In this document: positions 57,002 to 64,000 of the stretch, piece after piece | How positions within the stretch are numbered: the first letter of the stretch is position 1 | Layout: the number at the start of each line of letters is the position of its first letter | Assembly (NCBI RefSeq): GCF_013602415.1 | Contig: NZ_WPAG02000002.1 | Location: forward strand, 2,173,480-2,237,479 | Reading direction: 5' to 3' | From: Rhodococcus sp. B50 | Lineage (GTDB): Bacteria; Actinomycetota; Actinomycetes; Mycobacteriales; Mycobacteriaceae | DNA: 64,000 bases | The notes under the pieces: generated by a model | Databases searched by the model: none | What the model saw: only the letters and a program-made list of their open reading frames with translations | What the model was told of the DNA's origin: nothing | Translations under genes and position numbers: made by a program

Positions 57002-58003
57002 ATGGTCCTACCTCTGATTCCGGCTGCGCTGATCGCCATCGGCGCCGTGACGGGCGGCGGCGGTGTCGCACTCAGCGGCAAAGGCATCGCCGACCGCAAG
57101 AAGGCCGCGGACCAACTGCGCAGGGCCCACGAGCAGTACACCAAGCGCCGCGACGCGATCGTGGAGCGCGTCGGGAAGACCAACGCCCAACTCGAGACGC
57201 TGGGCGGTCAGCAGCAACAGGCGTTGACCGACGTCGTCATCCGCATGGCGGAGTTCTTGCGTCGACACGAGAAGCAGGTACGGGAGAACGAGCGGTTGCT
57301 GGCCGACGGTCTCCAAGCCGGCATCACACAGGTCGACGGACCGAACGGCCTCGATCTGAATCTGGGAGGCTGGCTCGGTGGCGCCATGGCATCGGTTGCG
57401 ACCGGTGTCGGCACCGCATCCGCAGTATCGGCGGCCGCCACGAGCTTCGGTGTCGCAAGCACAGGGGCCGCCATATCCGGTCTCTCGGGAGCAGCCGCGC
57501 AGAGCGCCGCAATGGCATGGCTCGGCGGAGGCGCGCTGTCCGCCGGTGGTGGCGGTGTGGCACTCGGCGCGGCAGCGCTGAATGTGGTGACGATCGGCCC
57601 CGCTCTCCTTATCAGCGGATTCGTCATCAAGGGGCAAGGCCAGAAGGCACTCACCGAAGCAGCCGAGTTCCAAGCCAAGATCGACATTGCGAATGCCGAA
57701 TTGGGCACCACCGACACTCTCCTGACCGCCGTCGACCACCGCATAGACGAATTGCGCTCCGTGCTCGGCGCACTGACCGTCAAAGCAGTCGCAGCCCTGG
57801 ACGTACTCGAGTCCGAGCCCTTCGATGCGCGCGTACATGCGTCGCGCTTCCAGCAGGCAATCACGCTGTCGAAGGCCGTCCGGGACGTCGCCGCGACTCC
57901 CATTCTCGACGAACACGGCGAGCTCACCGAGAACAGCGCGAATCTGACCGTGCGGTACCGCCCGATGACCGAAGGAGACGACCGTGGCGCCGAACAAGGC
58001 TGA
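57002..58003 (+). CDS. Gly/Ala-rich membrane-hairpin protein with coiled coils
   Basis: A 333-residue protein. It begins with a short hydrophobic Gly-rich helix (AALIAIGAVTGGGGVALSGKG), then a coiled coil (~30-95). A long Gly/Ala-rich hydrophobic hairpin region follows (~115-215; AMAWLGGGALSAGGGGVALGAAALNVVTIGPALLISGFVI), then a second coiled coil (~220-275). The architecture resembles dynamin-associated or colicin-like membrane proteins, but no family is assigned. AAGGAGAG gives a strong start at ATG 57002. The gene is divergent from the vWA/tubulin operon and overlaps its downstream partner. Confidence 0.75.
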   Translation: MVLPLIPAALIAIGAVTGGGGVALSGKGIADRKKAADQLRRAHEQYTKRRDAIVERVGKTNAQLETLGGQQQQALTDVVIRMAEFLRRHEKQVRENERLLADGLQAGITQVDGPNGLDLNLGGWLGGAMASVATGVGTASAVSAAATSFGVASTGAAISGLSGAAAQSAAMAWLGGGALSAGGGGVALGAAALNVVTIGPALLISGFVIKGQGQKALTEAAEFQAKIDIANAELGTTDTLLTAVDHRIDELRSVLGALTVKAVAALDVLESEPFDARVHASRFQQAITLSKAVRDVAATPILDEHGELTENSANLTVRYRPMTEGDDRGAEQG

Positions 58004-58424
58004 CCGGAAAGTGCACGAGGGCGAGGTATTGGGCTCGGTGAAACGCAATATTGCTGCGGTCGACGGTTTCGCAGCGCTCTCGCAGCTGGTCACCGCCGCG
58101 CAGGAGTGCATCGAGATCCACGCTGTCGAACAAACGAAACGCACCCGTCTGCACACCTACGCAACCGCGGAAGTTCAGCGCATCAAGTCGGCCGAGTCCA
58201 TCGTCAGGGACTACTTCGAGCAGTCCTTCGCCGAACGCCGCACAACCTTCGATGCCTTGTTCTCCCGACTGGATCAGGCACTGGAGCAAGAGAATTCACA
58301 AGTGATCAGCGAGGTCCTGCGAGGGATCGTCGACATCGCCAAGACCTCTCCCCTAGCCGACCTCGGTGATCTCGGACAGATTCGCGCGGCGCTCGATGAT
58401 CCCGATCAGGTGTGGGATCTCTGA
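57984..58424 (+). CDS. Small helical partner of the membrane-hairpin protein
   Basis: A 146-residue, almost entirely helical, charged protein (VDGFAALSQLVTAAQECIEIHAVEQTKRTRLHTYATAEVQRIKSAESIVRDYFEQSF). No domain is recognised. It overlaps the preceding gene by 20 nt (GTG 57984), so the two are translationally coupled. The C-terminal ADLGDLGQIRAALDDPDQVWDL is a conserved-looking tail. Confidence 0.72.
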   Translation: MAPNKADRKVHEGEVLGSVKRNIAAVDGFAALSQLVTAAQECIEIHAVEQTKRTRLHTYATAEVQRIKSAESIVRDYFEQSFAERRTTFDALFSRLDQALEQENSQVISEVLRGIVDIAKTSPLADLGDLGQIRAALDDPDQVWDL

Positions 58425-58729
58425 GCCGTCTCGTTGCCTCTCTCAGTCGACCATGACCGCAAAGCGACTCCAATCGGTGAATTCCCAATCCCATCGTCGA
58501 CCTACCCGCTCAGGTGAGAGCTCAGGGCGAGGGGAGGACGATGACGGGTGAAGGTCTGGGGACGGGCCAGGCGCGCACCGACTTTGAAAAGATGAGTTCG
58601 TGGGTAGGCGGCGGAGCCTGAGATCCGAGCGTAAATTACCTGAGTCGCAGATATGCCCTACCGACATACCCCCATCGCGCGGAGGGTCGATAGACGGCGT
58701 ACACGTTCCGTATTAGTTACTGTCGCACC
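58425..58729. other. Intergenic stretch
   Basis: About 305 nt without a credible gene. The right end holds TATTAG at 58711-58716, a possible -10 box for the next gene, whose GTG at 58730 would then have a very short leader. No repeats or structured RNA are seen. Confidence 0.4.
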
Positions 58730-60448
58730 GTGACCGCTCCCGCCACCCCCCTCGAAATCGACGAGTCGAGTGAAAACACCCGACGCCACCTCTCCGTCTT
58801 CGGCCTCGACTTCGTCGGCCTCGTCGTCGCCCTGCTCTTCTTCGCGTGGAGCCTGAGTCCCTCCCTCATCCCCCGCGAGTGGTATTTCCAGGGTCTGATC
58901 AGTGGCGTGACGGGCATCGTCGGTTACGGCATCGGTGTGCTCGTCGCCTTTCCCGCTCGGCGATGGATCGCTCCGCGTCTCACATGGTGGCGACGCCGCC
59001 ATACGGTCCGCCGCATCGTCGAAGTGCTGGTCGCCCTCATCGCGGTGGGAACACTTCTGGGGAGCCTGCTCGCTGCGGCGGAATGGCAGAACGAGGTCCG
59101 CGCGCTCATGGGCATCGAGACCACGACGGGCTTCGCGTATCTCCGCACCGGTCTCGTGAGCGTCGCGATCTTCGCCGCGCTCCTCTACATTGCACGCGGA
59201 TTGCGATGGGTCGGACGACGCTTCGCGGAGTTCCTCGCGACCCGCCTGCGTGTTCCGGTCGCCGCGGCCGGCGTTCTCGCACCGGTGATCCTCGTGCTCG
59301 CGGTGGTCGTGTTCGTCGATCAGGTGCTGCTCGCGAGCAGCTCTGTGGCGGCACGCATCGTGTTCGCCGACGACAACAACAGCACCGACCCAGGCGTGGA
59401 GCAGCCGCAGGTTCCCGAGCGGTCGGGCAGCCCGGCATCCCCGTCGTCGTGGGAGAGCCTCGGTCGTCAGGGACGCACGTTCGTCGCAGGCGGGATGGAC
59501 GCCGAAGAGCTGACCGAACTGAACGGTGCTCCCGCGCTCGAACCCATACGGGTGTACGCGGGACTCGAAGCCGACGGCGCCCCCGACGAACAGGTGCAGT
59601 TGATCCTCGACGAACTCGACCGCACGAAGGCGTGGGAACGCGAGATCCTCGTCGTCGCCGGCACCACCGGCACCGGTTGGGTGAACCCGTTCGCCGCCGA
59701 CTCGATCGAGATGATCTACAACGGCAACTCTGCAATCGCTGCGATCCAGTACTCCTTCCTGCCGAGCTGGATCTCCTTCCTCGTCGACGGTTCCGCCGCC
59801 AAGGCAGCCGGCGACGCACTGATCAACGGGGTTCACGAACGCTGGTCGCAACTGCCGGAGGAGCAGCGACCGAAGCTCGTGGTCTACGGCGAAAGCCTCG
59901 GCTCGCAGTCTGCCGAGGCGGCCTTCGACGACATCGACGACATGCGCAGGAAGATCGACGGCGCGCTCTTCGTCGGACCGCCGAATTCGAACCAGTTGTG
60001 GCGCAGCATCGTCGACCATCGCGACCCCGGCAGCCCTGAGGTCCTGCCCGTCTACGAGGACGGTGTCGCGGTGCGGTTCGCCTCCGACCTGCAGACGCTC
60101 GAGGATCAGCAGGGACCGTGGAACGACCCGCGGATTCTGTATCTGCAGCATGCGTCCGATCCGGTGGTGTGGTGGGGACCGGGACTGCTGTTCGAGCGAC
60201 CCGACTGGCTCGCCGAACCTCCCGGTGCGGATCGCTCACCGTCGATGCGGTGGTACCCGATCGTCACCTTCGCTCAGGTCGCGGCCGACATCATGGTCGG
60301 CACGTCGCCACCCGTCGGTCACGGGCACAACTACGAGGACCTCATCCCCTACGGCTGGGCCGCGGTGACGTCACCTGAGGGGTGGACGCTCGCCGACACG
60401 CAGCGGATCGCTGAGGCCGTCGGACATTTGAACACCGCGGACGAGTAG
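58730..60448 (+). CDS. Membrane alpha/beta hydrolase (Abhydrolase_9), copy 1
   Basis: A 572-residue protein. Four TM helices lie in the first ~215 residues (VVALLFFAWSLSPSLIPREWYFQG is the family opener). A C-terminal alpha/beta-hydrolase domain follows, with the nucleophile motif VVYGESLGSQSAEAAF and VGPPNSNQLWR, HRDPGSPEVLP and HASDPVVWWGPGLL. The family (Abhydrolase_9 plus its N-terminal domain) is common in Rhodococcus and Mycobacterium. The substrate is unknown, presumed lipid or ester. GTG 58730 has no Shine-Dalgarno site. It is paralogous to the next gene. Confidence 0.87.
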   Translation: MTAPATPLEIDESSENTRRHLSVFGLDFVGLVVALLFFAWSLSPSLIPREWYFQGLISGVTGIVGYGIGVLVAFPARRWIAPRLTWWRRRHTVRRIVEVLVALIAVGTLLGSLLAAAEWQNEVRALMGIETTTGFAYLRTGLVSVAIFAALLYIARGLRWVGRRFAEFLATRLRVPVAAAGVLAPVILVLAVVVFVDQVLLASSSVAARIVFADDNNSTDPGVEQPQVPERSGSPASPSSWESLGRQGRTFVAGGMDAEELTELNGAPALEPIRVYAGLEADGAPDEQVQLILDELDRTKAWEREILVVAGTTGTGWVNPFAADSIEMIYNGNSAIAAIQYSFLPSWISFLVDGSAAKAAGDALINGVHERWSQLPEEQRPKLVVYGESLGSQSAEAAFDDIDDMRRKIDGALFVGPPNSNQLWRSIVDHRDPGSPEVLPVYEDGVAVRFASDLQTLEDQQGPWNDPRILYLQHASDPVVWWGPGLLFERPDWLAEPPGADRSPSMRWYPIVTFAQVAADIMVGTSPPVGHGHNYEDLIPYGWAAVTSPEGWTLADTQRIAEAVGHLNTADE

Positions 60449-60557
60449 TCGAACACGGCACGCTGCCCGAGGCTCTGATAGTTTCTCCCCTACGGCTTCG
60501 CATTCCGTCTCTTCGCCATGCCTTCCTGCGCACTGGTACCGACGAAAGTGACCGCCG

Positions 60558-62294
60558 ATGACCACGACCCTCGATACACCGCCCGCACCTCCTGAGCCGT
60601 CCCCTTCGTTCTCGGCTCGGCTGAAGGACGGGATCCTGCGATGGTTGGGACGGTTCCATCCGGTCGGCCTCGCCGTCGCGCTGCTGTTCTACTGCTGGTC
60701 GCTGTCACCGTCACTGCTTCCCCGCCCCTGGTACCTGCAGGGCGTCGCGACCGGCATCAGCGTCATCACGGGCTACGGGATCGGCGTGCTCCTCGCCTGG
60801 ATCGTCCGCAAGTGCGGCTTCGAGACGAACTGGTCGGCGACCGTCAAGAAGGTCGGTTGGTACCTGCTCGCGGTGGTCGCCGTCGTGGTGGTGCCGACCT
60901 TCCTCGTCCTCGGTTCGTGGTGGCAGGACATCAGCCGCGAACTCGTCGGGATGGAACCCGGCAGTAGCTGGGACTATCCCGGCGTCCTGCTCGTCTCCGT
61001 GGTCGTGGCGCTGCTCCTGCTCATCATCGGTCGCGGTCTGCGGCGCGTGGCGCAGTGGGTCACCGGCCTCGTCGTCCGCGTGTTGCCGAGGCCGTTGGCG
61101 CGGATCGTGAGTGTCGTGCTGGTCGGGTTGATCGTGTTCTGGGCGGTGGAAGGCCTGCTGACGGTGGAGATCGCGCGTATCGCCAACGGATCGGCGATGG
61201 CCGTGGACGAGGGCACCGCCGACGGAGTCGAGCAGCCGCAGGCGCCGGAACGATCCGGGTCGGACGCGTCGCTCGAACCGTGGGATTCGCTGGGCCGTGA
61301 GGGCCGCACGTTCGTCGCAGGCGGTCCGTCTCCGGAGGAGATCACCGCGGTGACCGGTGGACCCGCGATGATGCCCATCCGGGTCTACGCCGGTTACCGC
61401 TCCCTCGACAATCTCGACGGCTACACGGACTACGACGAGATGGAGGTGCTCGCGTCCCATGTCGTTGCCGAACTCGACCGCACAGGCGCCTTCGAGCGCG
61501 AGTACCTCGCCGTGGCTACGACGACAGGTCGTGGCTGGGTGAACCAGGACGTCGCCGCCGCCCTGGAATACCTCTCGGACGGCAACTCGGCCATCGCAGC
61601 CATGCAGTATTCGTTTCTCGCCAGTCCCCTGGCTTTCCTCGCCGACCGGGTCTCGCCCCGCAATGCAGGTCGCGCGTTGTTCGAGGCGGTGTACGCGAGA
61701 TGGAGTGTCCTCGATCCGGAAACCCGGCCGAAGCTGCTCGTCTTCGGCGAATCACTGGGCTCGTACGGAGGTCAATCGGCCTTCGCCGGCGTGCAGGACA
61801 TGATCACCCGAACCGACGGCGCGCTTTGGGTGGGCACACCGAATTTCACAGAGCAGTGGCGACGTATCACCGATTCGCGCGATCCGGGAAGTCGCGAAAT
61901 TCTCCCGGTCATCTACGGCGGGCAGAACGTGCGATTCGCTGCGACACCCGACGACCTCACCGAACTCGACGGCCTGCGCGACTGGGAATCTCCCCGCATC
62001 GTGTACTGGCAGCATCCCAGCGATCCGATCGTGTGGTGGTCCTCCCAACTGGTCCGGCACCGCCCGGACTGGCTGCGCGAGGAGCGCGGCGCCGACATCG
62101 ACAAGGGGATGTCGTGGATTCCGTTCGTGACGTTCTGGCAGGTCACGCTTGACATGGTGTTCGCCGCCGAAGTGCCCGGTGGCCACGGCCACGCCTACAC
62201 GACCGAGGCCGGGTTCTTCTGGGCGGACATTCTCGGCATCGAGGACGAGGTGCGCGTGAAGGCGGTCTTCGACGCACTGTCGTCGGATGAGTGA
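60558..62294 (+). CDS. Membrane alpha/beta hydrolase (Abhydrolase_9), copy 2
   Basis: A 578-residue paralogue. The opener VGLAVALLFYCWSLSPSLLPRPWYLQG, four TM helices, and then the hydrolase domain with LVFGESLGSYGGQSAF, WVGTPNFTEQWRR and HPSDPIVWWSSQLV. It shares the domain order and motifs of copy 1 throughout. ATG 60558 lies 109 nt after copy 1; the ribosome site is weak. Probably an old tandem duplication with substrate divergence. Confidence 0.87.
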   Translation: MTTTLDTPPAPPEPSPSFSARLKDGILRWLGRFHPVGLAVALLFYCWSLSPSLLPRPWYLQGVATGISVITGYGIGVLLAWIVRKCGFETNWSATVKKVGWYLLAVVAVVVVPTFLVLGSWWQDISRELVGMEPGSSWDYPGVLLVSVVVALLLLIIGRGLRRVAQWVTGLVVRVLPRPLARIVSVVLVGLIVFWAVEGLLTVEIARIANGSAMAVDEGTADGVEQPQAPERSGSDASLEPWDSLGREGRTFVAGGPSPEEITAVTGGPAMMPIRVYAGYRSLDNLDGYTDYDEMEVLASHVVAELDRTGAFEREYLAVATTTGRGWVNQDVAAALEYLSDGNSAIAAMQYSFLASPLAFLADRVSPRNAGRALFEAVYARWSVLDPETRPKLLVFGESLGSYGGQSAFAGVQDMITRTDGALWVGTPNFTEQWRRITDSRDPGSREILPVIYGGQNVRFAATPDDLTELDGLRDWESPRIVYWQHPSDPIVWWSSQLVRHRPDWLREERGADIDKGMSWIPFVTFWQVTLDMVFAAEVPGGHGHAYTTEAGFFWADILGIEDEVRVKAVFDALSSDE

Positions 62295-62475
62295 CGAGGA
62301 GAATTCACCCTCCCGCTTAGTCCGGCGAATCGAGTTTTCTCCAGGTTTCTCGCACCACCCCGTGATACAACCTCGATATCGCTTGTGAATCGACACAGGA
62401 ATGCGAACCGGAGTACGTCGATTCACGGGGATCGATAATTCGTCGACGCGGATCTACCGCGGGAAGGTGTCGCAT

Positions 62476-63465
62476 ATGTGCACACGAGTTGTGTGGAACG
62501 GCCCGTCCGGTCGAGTGCTCGTGGGACGCAACATGGATTACCACCGCGAAACCGCCACCAATCTGTGGGCGCTCCCCCGGGGTATCACTCGCGACGACGG
62601 TGTCGGTGGACAACTCTCGTGGACGTCGAAGTACGGCAGTGTGGTCGCGGGTGCCTACGACATGATGACCGTCGACGGACTCAACGAGGCCGGCCTCGGT
62701 GGGCACATCCTGTGGCTCACCGAATCGGACTACGGCACCCACGACAAGAGCCGACCCGCGCTCAGCGTTGCGGTGTGGATGCAGTACTTCCTCGACAACT
62801 TCGCGACCGTCGCCGAGGCCGTCGACTGGATCGAGAAGACCGGCGTGCAGGTCGTTCCGCTGGGCGACCCGGCGACCGGTGAGGTACCCGCCGTGCATCT
62901 CGCACTCGACGACGCGACCGGCGACTCCGCGATCATCGAATACCTCGACGGCACACCGACGGTCTGGCACAGCCGCGACTACGCCGTCATGACGAACTCC
63001 CCCGCCTACGGCGAACAGCTGGAACTGCTGAAGAAGGTGAAGGGATTCGGCGGTGAGGCACCACTCCCCGGCACCGGTAATGCGTCCGACAGGTTCGCTC
63101 GCGCAGCGCATTACGTCGGCAGCCTTCCGGAACCGCAGAGCCAAGTGCAGGCGATCGCGGGCGTTCTCAGCGTGATCCGCAATGCCGCGCAGCCGTTCCG
63201 CGTACCCGAACCCGGAAAACCGTATGCTTCGCAGACGATCTGGCAGACGGTGGCCGACCTCGCCGAGAAGCGTTACGTGTTCGAATCGACGACGCGCCCC
63301 AACATCGTGTGGATCGACCTGAGCGATCTCGACCTCTCGGAAGGCGCACCGGCGGGCAAGCTCGACCTCCTGGGCGACACGGCACTCGAAGGTGGTCTCG
63401 CGGGCAATGTCAGCGGCCGATTCGAGAAGTCGGATCCGTTGACGTTCATCGCTATGCCGTCATAG
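62476..63465 (+). CDS. Linear amide C-N hydrolase (choloylglycine/penicillin V acylase family)
   Basis: A 329-residue Ntn-hydrolase. The N-terminal MCTRVVWNG supplies the Cys2 nucleophile after removal of Met, with no signal peptide ahead. VLVGRNMDYHRET supplies the Asp, and VMTNSP, GNASDRFARA and DLSD match the family core. Members cleave amide bonds in bile salts, penicillin V or N-acyl homoserine lactones. The actinobacterial cytoplasmic form suggests acyl-amide or AHL-type substrates, not determined here. ATG 62476 follows GGGAAGG. It is separate from the hydrolases upstream by 181 nt. Confidence 0.9.
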   Translation: MCTRVVWNGPSGRVLVGRNMDYHRETATNLWALPRGITRDDGVGGQLSWTSKYGSVVAGAYDMMTVDGLNEAGLGGHILWLTESDYGTHDKSRPALSVAVWMQYFLDNFATVAEAVDWIEKTGVQVVPLGDPATGEVPAVHLALDDATGDSAIIEYLDGTPTVWHSRDYAVMTNSPAYGEQLELLKKVKGFGGEAPLPGTGNASDRFARAAHYVGSLPEPQSQVQAIAGVLSVIRNAAQPFRVPEPGKPYASQTIWQTVADLAEKRYVFESTTRPNIVWIDLSDLDLSEGAPAGKLDLLGDTALEGGLAGNVSGRFEKSDPLTFIAMPS

Positions 63466-63515
63466 ATCTTTCTCTATCCGATGGCCACCGCGAACGCTGG
63501 GGCGGCCCAGTCGTT

Positions 63516-64000
63516 TCAGTAGTCGTCCATTCCCGCCATCAATCGCGTACCCGGATCGGCGATCTCACCGACGACCGTTGCATCCATCCGGCCCGGCGCG
63601 ATCCCGCGACGTTCCAGCTCCTCCCACAGTCCTGACAGGGCGGCGACCGGGTCGAGGTAGTACTCAGATTCCCGGACCCGCCAGAACTTCCAGCCGCTGC
63701 GGTGCAGTTCGCGCTCCCGCTCCAGATCGGCGTTCTGCCGGTCGGGGCTCGTGTGCCACTGCTCGTCGTCGCAGGCGACGGCCAGCTTGCCTGCTGCCCC
63801 GGTCACGACGAGATCGATGAAGTGGCCGTTCACCTCGACCCGCGGGTTCACGTGATAGCCGCGAGTAGCGATGTCCAGGAAGACGTCCTGTTGGAAGAGT
63901 CTGTCGAATGCCTCGTGCCGCTCGTCGCGCATCACGCCGTCGGGCATCGGCTCGGCCGGGCGCGGGGACGTCGTCCGCATGTGGGCGAGCAGCGAGTACC
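63516..64000 (-). CDS. C-terminal part of a helicase/nuclease with Vsr/DUF559-like domain (partial)
   Basis: An open frame entering from the right edge of the window. The visible ~161 residues are VFLDIATRGYHVNPRVEVNGHFIDLVVTGAAGKLAVACDDEQWHTSPDRQNADLERERELHRSGWKFWRVRESEYYLDP. This is the restriction-endonuclease-like domain at the C-terminus of many large superfamily-1 AAA helicases. The D...ACDDE-W pattern gives the likely metal site. An internal ATG at 63980 exists but the frame continues upstream (YSLLAHM), so the gene is cut by the window edge. Confidence 0.75.
   Translation of the reverse strand, partial: YSLLAHMRTTSPRPAEPMPDGVMRDERHEAFDRLFQQDVFLDIATRGYHVNPRVEVNGHFIDLVVTGAAGKLAVACDDEQWHTSPDRQNADLERERELHRSGWKFWRVRESEYYLDPVAALSGLWEELERRGIAPGRMDATVVGEIADPGTRLMAGMDDY

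Overview
The window is high-GC actinobacterial DNA, most likely from Rhodococcus or a near relative. The evidence is GC-rich wobble positions, many GTG starts, MalT-like (LAL) regulators, Abhydrolase_9 membrane hydrolases and a GTPase/tubulin/vWA conflict-type operon of actinobacterial style. No rRNA, tRNA or CRISPR array was seen. The right half and much of the middle are accessory DNA carrying insertion sequences and defence genes.

Left block (about 0.5-12.7 kb). An IS701-type element cuts off a glyoxalase-like gene. Next comes a set of genes around a large LuxR-family ATPase regulator (2092-4686). Five promoters here share a palindrome, GAGTA-N6-TACTC, ending 69-94 nt before the start codon. 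They drive a catalase-related haem protein, an endonuclease/exonuclease/phosphatase-family protein, a DUF2235 lipase-like hydrolase followed by a cyclooxygenase-like peroxidase, a lipoprotein/membrane-protein pair, and a three-gene unit ending in a trypsin-nuclease fusion. The lipase, COX-like and catalase-related enzymes together resemble an oxylipin pathway.

Middle (12.8-36.8 kb). Two tandemly duplicated membrane-anchored proteins are followed by a DUF4011/DUF3320 superfamily-1 helicase gene. That gene is broken by a clean IS630 insertion and by at least one frameshift. After a phage/plasmid-type HTH protein and an IS5 element comes a five-gene restriction module: excisionase-like HTH, PLD/SNF2-like helicase, DUF4391, type III Mod and type III Res. 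It is preceded by 10-bp phased repeats. An HNH nuclease and a GmrSD-like DUF262/DUF1524 enzyme complete a defence island.

Right (36.8-58.4 kb). A PASTA lipoprotein precedes a long leftward operon: membrane protein, vWA protein, tubulin-like protein, two-TM protein, FN3-like protein, GAP1-like protein, second vWA-like protein and TRAFAC GTPase. It resembles the NTP-dependent GTPase-associated conflict systems. An IS21 element with a 7-bp target duplication splits the GAP1-like gene and separates the last two genes from the promoter. Two Gly-rich/coiled-coil genes are divergent from the operon.

Right end (58.7-64 kb). Two paralogous membrane alpha/beta hydrolases, a linear amide Ntn-hydrolase and the C-terminal end of a probable helicase with a Vsr/DUF559-like nuclease domain, which runs off the window.
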